From contig JAXGIS010000021.1 of the NCBI GenBank assembly GCA_040770645.1, positions 1 through 23,763 of the forward strand: a stretch of DNA of 23,763 nt. Reading direction: 5' to 3'. A program made the translations under genes and the position numbers. Of the stretch, positions 21,951 to 23,763 are shown one piece after another. The notes under the pieces are model-generated. The model worked only from the letters and a program-made list of their open reading frames with translations. It had not been told where the DNA came from and searched no databases. Numbering within the stretch: position 1 is the first letter of the stretch; the number at the start of each line of letters is the position of its first letter. Source of the stretch: JAAYZX01 sp040770645 (GTDB lineage Bacteria; Actinomycetota; Thermoleophilia; RBG-16-64-13).

Positions 21951-23306
21951 TCAGTGAGCTCCCCGGCCTGTGAGGATCACTTTGAGAGTCTGCAGGATGA
22001 TGCGAAGATCCAGCCCGATCGACTCATGGTGGATGTACATAAGATCGAACCTGAGCTTGGCTCCGGGACTGGTGGCGTAAGACGCGCTCACCTGGGCAAG
22101 GCCGGTTATGCCCGGCCGCACACGGAAGCGCTCGCGGTAGAGCGGATCGTCCCGCATGAAGTCCTCCACGAACTCCGGTCGTTCGGGCCGCGGGCCCACG
22201 ATGCTCATGTCGCCTTTGAGGACGTTGAAGAACTGCGGCAACTCGTCCAATCGCGAGCGGCGCAGCCCCCTACCCACCGGCGTCACCCGAGGATCGTTGG
22301 CGTCGGCGAAGACGGCTCCCCCCGCTTCCGCATCCTTCACCATGGTTCGGAACTTGTAGAGGGTGAAGGGGCGAAAGTCACGACCCACGCGCGTTTGCCG
22401 ATAGATAACGGGCGGGCCCGATGTGGCCAGAACGAGGACGCTCACCAGCAGCAAGACCGGCGAGGCCACGAGAAGCACCACGGCCGCGCCCACGCGTTCC
22501 AGCCACGATTTCAAACCCTGAAGCGGCCCGGACCGACCCGCCCGACTGAGCTTGAGCAGAGGGATGTCTCCCAGAAGCGAGAAGTTGACCTCGCCGAGGT
22601 GCATCTCGTAGAGCTGGGGCACCACGTAGATGTCTCCTTCGAAGGTGCGGCTGAGCGCCACCTGTTCCAGCGCCTCTCTGTGCCGCGACGGTGTGACGAA
22701 GATGATCTGGTCCGGCCGCAGAAGATCCAGATGCGTCGGCAGCGACATCACGTGCTCGAGCGCGTCTCCCAACGCGGCCGGGTCGGCCGGTCCATCATCC
22801 GTGCCCACCATCCCCACGACACGGTAGCCCCAGTGCTTCATACCCTCCAGTCGCCGTGCGCTCTCATAGCAGTCGTCCAAATCTCCCACCAGAAGGACCC
22901 GCCGCTCCGGCCAGCGGATGCGCAGTCCACCCGCGGCGACCACCCGCCATCCCCACAGCAACACCACCTGAATCGCAAGGGCAGAGAGGATAACCACTCG
23001 CGGGAAGGCGAAGGCGCGCAGGAAGAACGTGAGGGTGACCAACACCAGCCCTCCCAACACGATCCCTTTGGTGACGGTCCACAGCAACCCACCTCCCGAC
23101 CGGTCGGCGGTGGGGACATAGAGGTCAACCAGAGCCAGTATCAGCAACTGACCGAGAGTGATGGGGGCAGCCGCCGCCAAGTAGGCGGAGAAGTTGAACT
23201 CCGGCACCGGCCAGCCGAAACGTAAGACGAACGCCAGCACGATGGCGGCATTGAGCGCGGCCGCGTCGACCACCAGATTCAGCAGGAGCCACCAGCGTCG
23301 ACTCAC
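21951..23306 (-). CDS. Undecaprenyl-phosphate sugar-1-phosphate transferase (polyprenyl glycosylphosphotransferase)
   Basis: Initiates exopolysaccharide, capsule or O-antigen repeat assembly by loading a sugar-1-phosphate onto undecaprenyl phosphate. The protein is 451 residues. Four to five N-terminal TM helices (about 5-115) precede a Rossmann-like CoA-binding-type domain (RRVLLVGDLDDCYESARRLE), a reentrant hydrophobic segment (VVLLVASPVLLLVSVLVLA), then the catalytic bacterial sugar transferase domain: VIYRQTRVGRDFRPFTLYKF, KFRTMVKDAE, RRSRLDELPQFFNVLKGDMS, IVGPRPERPEF, RVRPGITGLAQV. Start GTG 23306 overlaps the preceding glycosyltransferase stop as GTGA, so the two are coupled. The sugar is unknown. 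Confidence 0.93.
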   Translation of the reverse strand: MSRRWWLLLNLVVDAAALNAAIVLAFVLRFGWPVPEFNFSAYLAAAAPITLGQLLILALVDLYVPTADRSGGGLLWTVTKGIVLGGLVLVTLTFFLRAFAFPRVVILSALAIQVVLLWGWRVVAAGGLRIRWPERRVLLVGDLDDCYESARRLEGMKHWGYRVVGMVGTDDGPADPAALGDALEHVMSLPTHLDLLRPDQIIFVTPSRHREALEQVALSRTFEGDIYVVPQLYEMHLGEVNFSLLGDIPLLKLSRAGRSGPLQGLKSWLERVGAAVVLLVASPVLLLVSVLVLATSGPPVIYRQTRVGRDFRPFTLYKFRTMVKDAEAGGAVFADANDPRVTPVGRGLRRSRLDELPQFFNVLKGDMSIVGPRPERPEFVEDFMRDDPLYRERFRVRPGITGLAQVSASYATSPGAKLRFDLMYIHHESIGLDLRIILQTLKVILTGRGAH

Positions 23307-23763
23307 AACAGCTCCGCATACACATCGAGAATCCGGCGGGTCATGATTTCCAGCGAGAATTCCGCGTATACCCTCTCGCGCGCTTGGCGCCCGAGCCGCG
23401 CGCGCAGTTCGGGGTCGGTGAGCAGGCGTCTCAGGGCCGCCGCCAAACCCTTTGCATCGCCGGGCTCCACCACCAAGCCGCTTACACCATCCGCGTTGGC
23501 GAACGGCACCCCGCTGGGCAGATTGGTGCTCACGACCGGCAACCCGCAAGCGTGGGCCTCGAGTTGAACCAACCCGAAGGCTTCGTTGGGCGTAACCGAC
23601 GGCAGGACGAACACATCGGCCGCGTGGTACCAAGCCACCAGTTCGTCGTCTGATACCGTTCCCACGAAGTGCACCCGACCACCGAGGCCCCATGCGGTGG
23701 CACGCTCCTCCAGGGCGTGGCGCAGGGGACCATCACCCACCAGAACTAGGCTGGCCACAGGAG
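23303..23763 (-). CDS. GT-B glycosyltransferase, GT4-like (C-terminal part, runs off the right edge)
   Basis: The visible C-terminal domain of a family-4 glycosyltransferase: ASLVLVGDGPLRHALEE, VHFVGTVSDDELVAWYHAAD, VFVLPSVTPNEAFGLVQLEA (the EAFGLVQLEA loop binds the nucleotide-sugar, with the E-x7-E motif), HACGLPVVSTNLPSGVPF, and a C-terminal helix FSLEIMTRRILDVYAELL. The frame continues past the window. Its stop overlaps the GTG of the sugar transferase, placing both in one envelope polysaccharide operon. Confidence 0.9.
   Translation of the reverse strand, partial: PVASLVLVGDGPLRHALEERATAWGLGGRVHFVGTVSDDELVAWYHAADVFVLPSVTPNEAFGLVQLEAHACGLPVVSTNLPSGVPFANADGVSGLVVEPGDAKGLAAALRRLLTDPELRARLGRQARERVYAEFSLEIMTRRILDVYAELL

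Noticed and set aside
1..23763. CRISPR array, insertion sequence, integrase, attachment site or toxin-antitoxin pair
   Set aside because: No regularly spaced repeats, transposase or integrase motifs, terminal inverted repeats, or small paired ORFs of that kind were found on either strand.

Overview
The window is high-GC bacterial chromosome with ordinary housekeeping and regulatory genes. There is no phage, transposon, CRISPR array or rRNA/tRNA gene that I can support. GC-rich hairpin terminators without U-tracts, GTG/TTG starts with 4-base GTGA overlaps, promoters that would give leaderless mRNAs, a DUF3417-type glycogen phosphorylase, a DUF1385 protein and a HIT protein of the WAPWRMEYI type together suggest a deep-branching actinobacterium or another member of the Terrabacteria. 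This placement is an inference without a marker gene.

Layout. 1-691 (-): start of a membrane pyrophosphatase, behind a roughly 300-nt leader and a TTGACA promoter. 1163-2360 (-): cofactor-independent phosphoglycerate mutase, frame-disrupted. 2518-4082 (+): an exported glucosaminidase-like wall hydrolase coupled to a flavin-binding NimA-like protein. 4182-6980 (-): PLP aminotransferase, macro-domain protein, crotonase. 7236-9013 (+): an unrecognised protein followed by a SufR-like winged-helix regulator with a Cys/His C-terminus. 9130-9792 (-): Nudix hydrolase. 9901-10389 (+): HIT hydrolase. 10370-13951 (-): membrane HD-GYP cyclic-di-GMP phosphodiesterase, MFS transporter and DUF1385 protein, behind a roughly 340-nt hairpin-rich leader. 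14417-14674 (+): small winged-helix protein. 14750-17302 (-): glycogen phosphorylase. 17396-19579 (-): queF-queC-queD-queE, directly downstream of a cold-shock gene. 20082-20505 (+): universal stress protein. 20568-21815 (-): M20 peptidase. 21951-23763 (-): glycosyltransferase and polyprenyl-phosphate sugar transferase, an envelope polysaccharide locus that runs out of the window.

How the genes work together. QueD, QueE, QueC and QueF form the preQ0-to-preQ1 part of queuosine synthesis; the GTP cyclohydrolase step is not here. The HD-GYP operon and the surface polysaccharide genes suggest control of lifestyle, but nothing in the window links them directly.

The most striking global feature is frame disruption. 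At least eight well-conserved genes carry single- or double-base indels, mostly at or beside runs of identical bases, while the flanking codons remain family-like on both sides. This pattern fits residual sequencing or assembly error better than gene decay, so I annotate each locus as one gene and give the break points. The best candidates for undescribed biology are the structured leader of the HD-GYP operon, the unknown-protein/SufR-like regulator pair, and the very strong hairpin between the cold-shock gene and queF.
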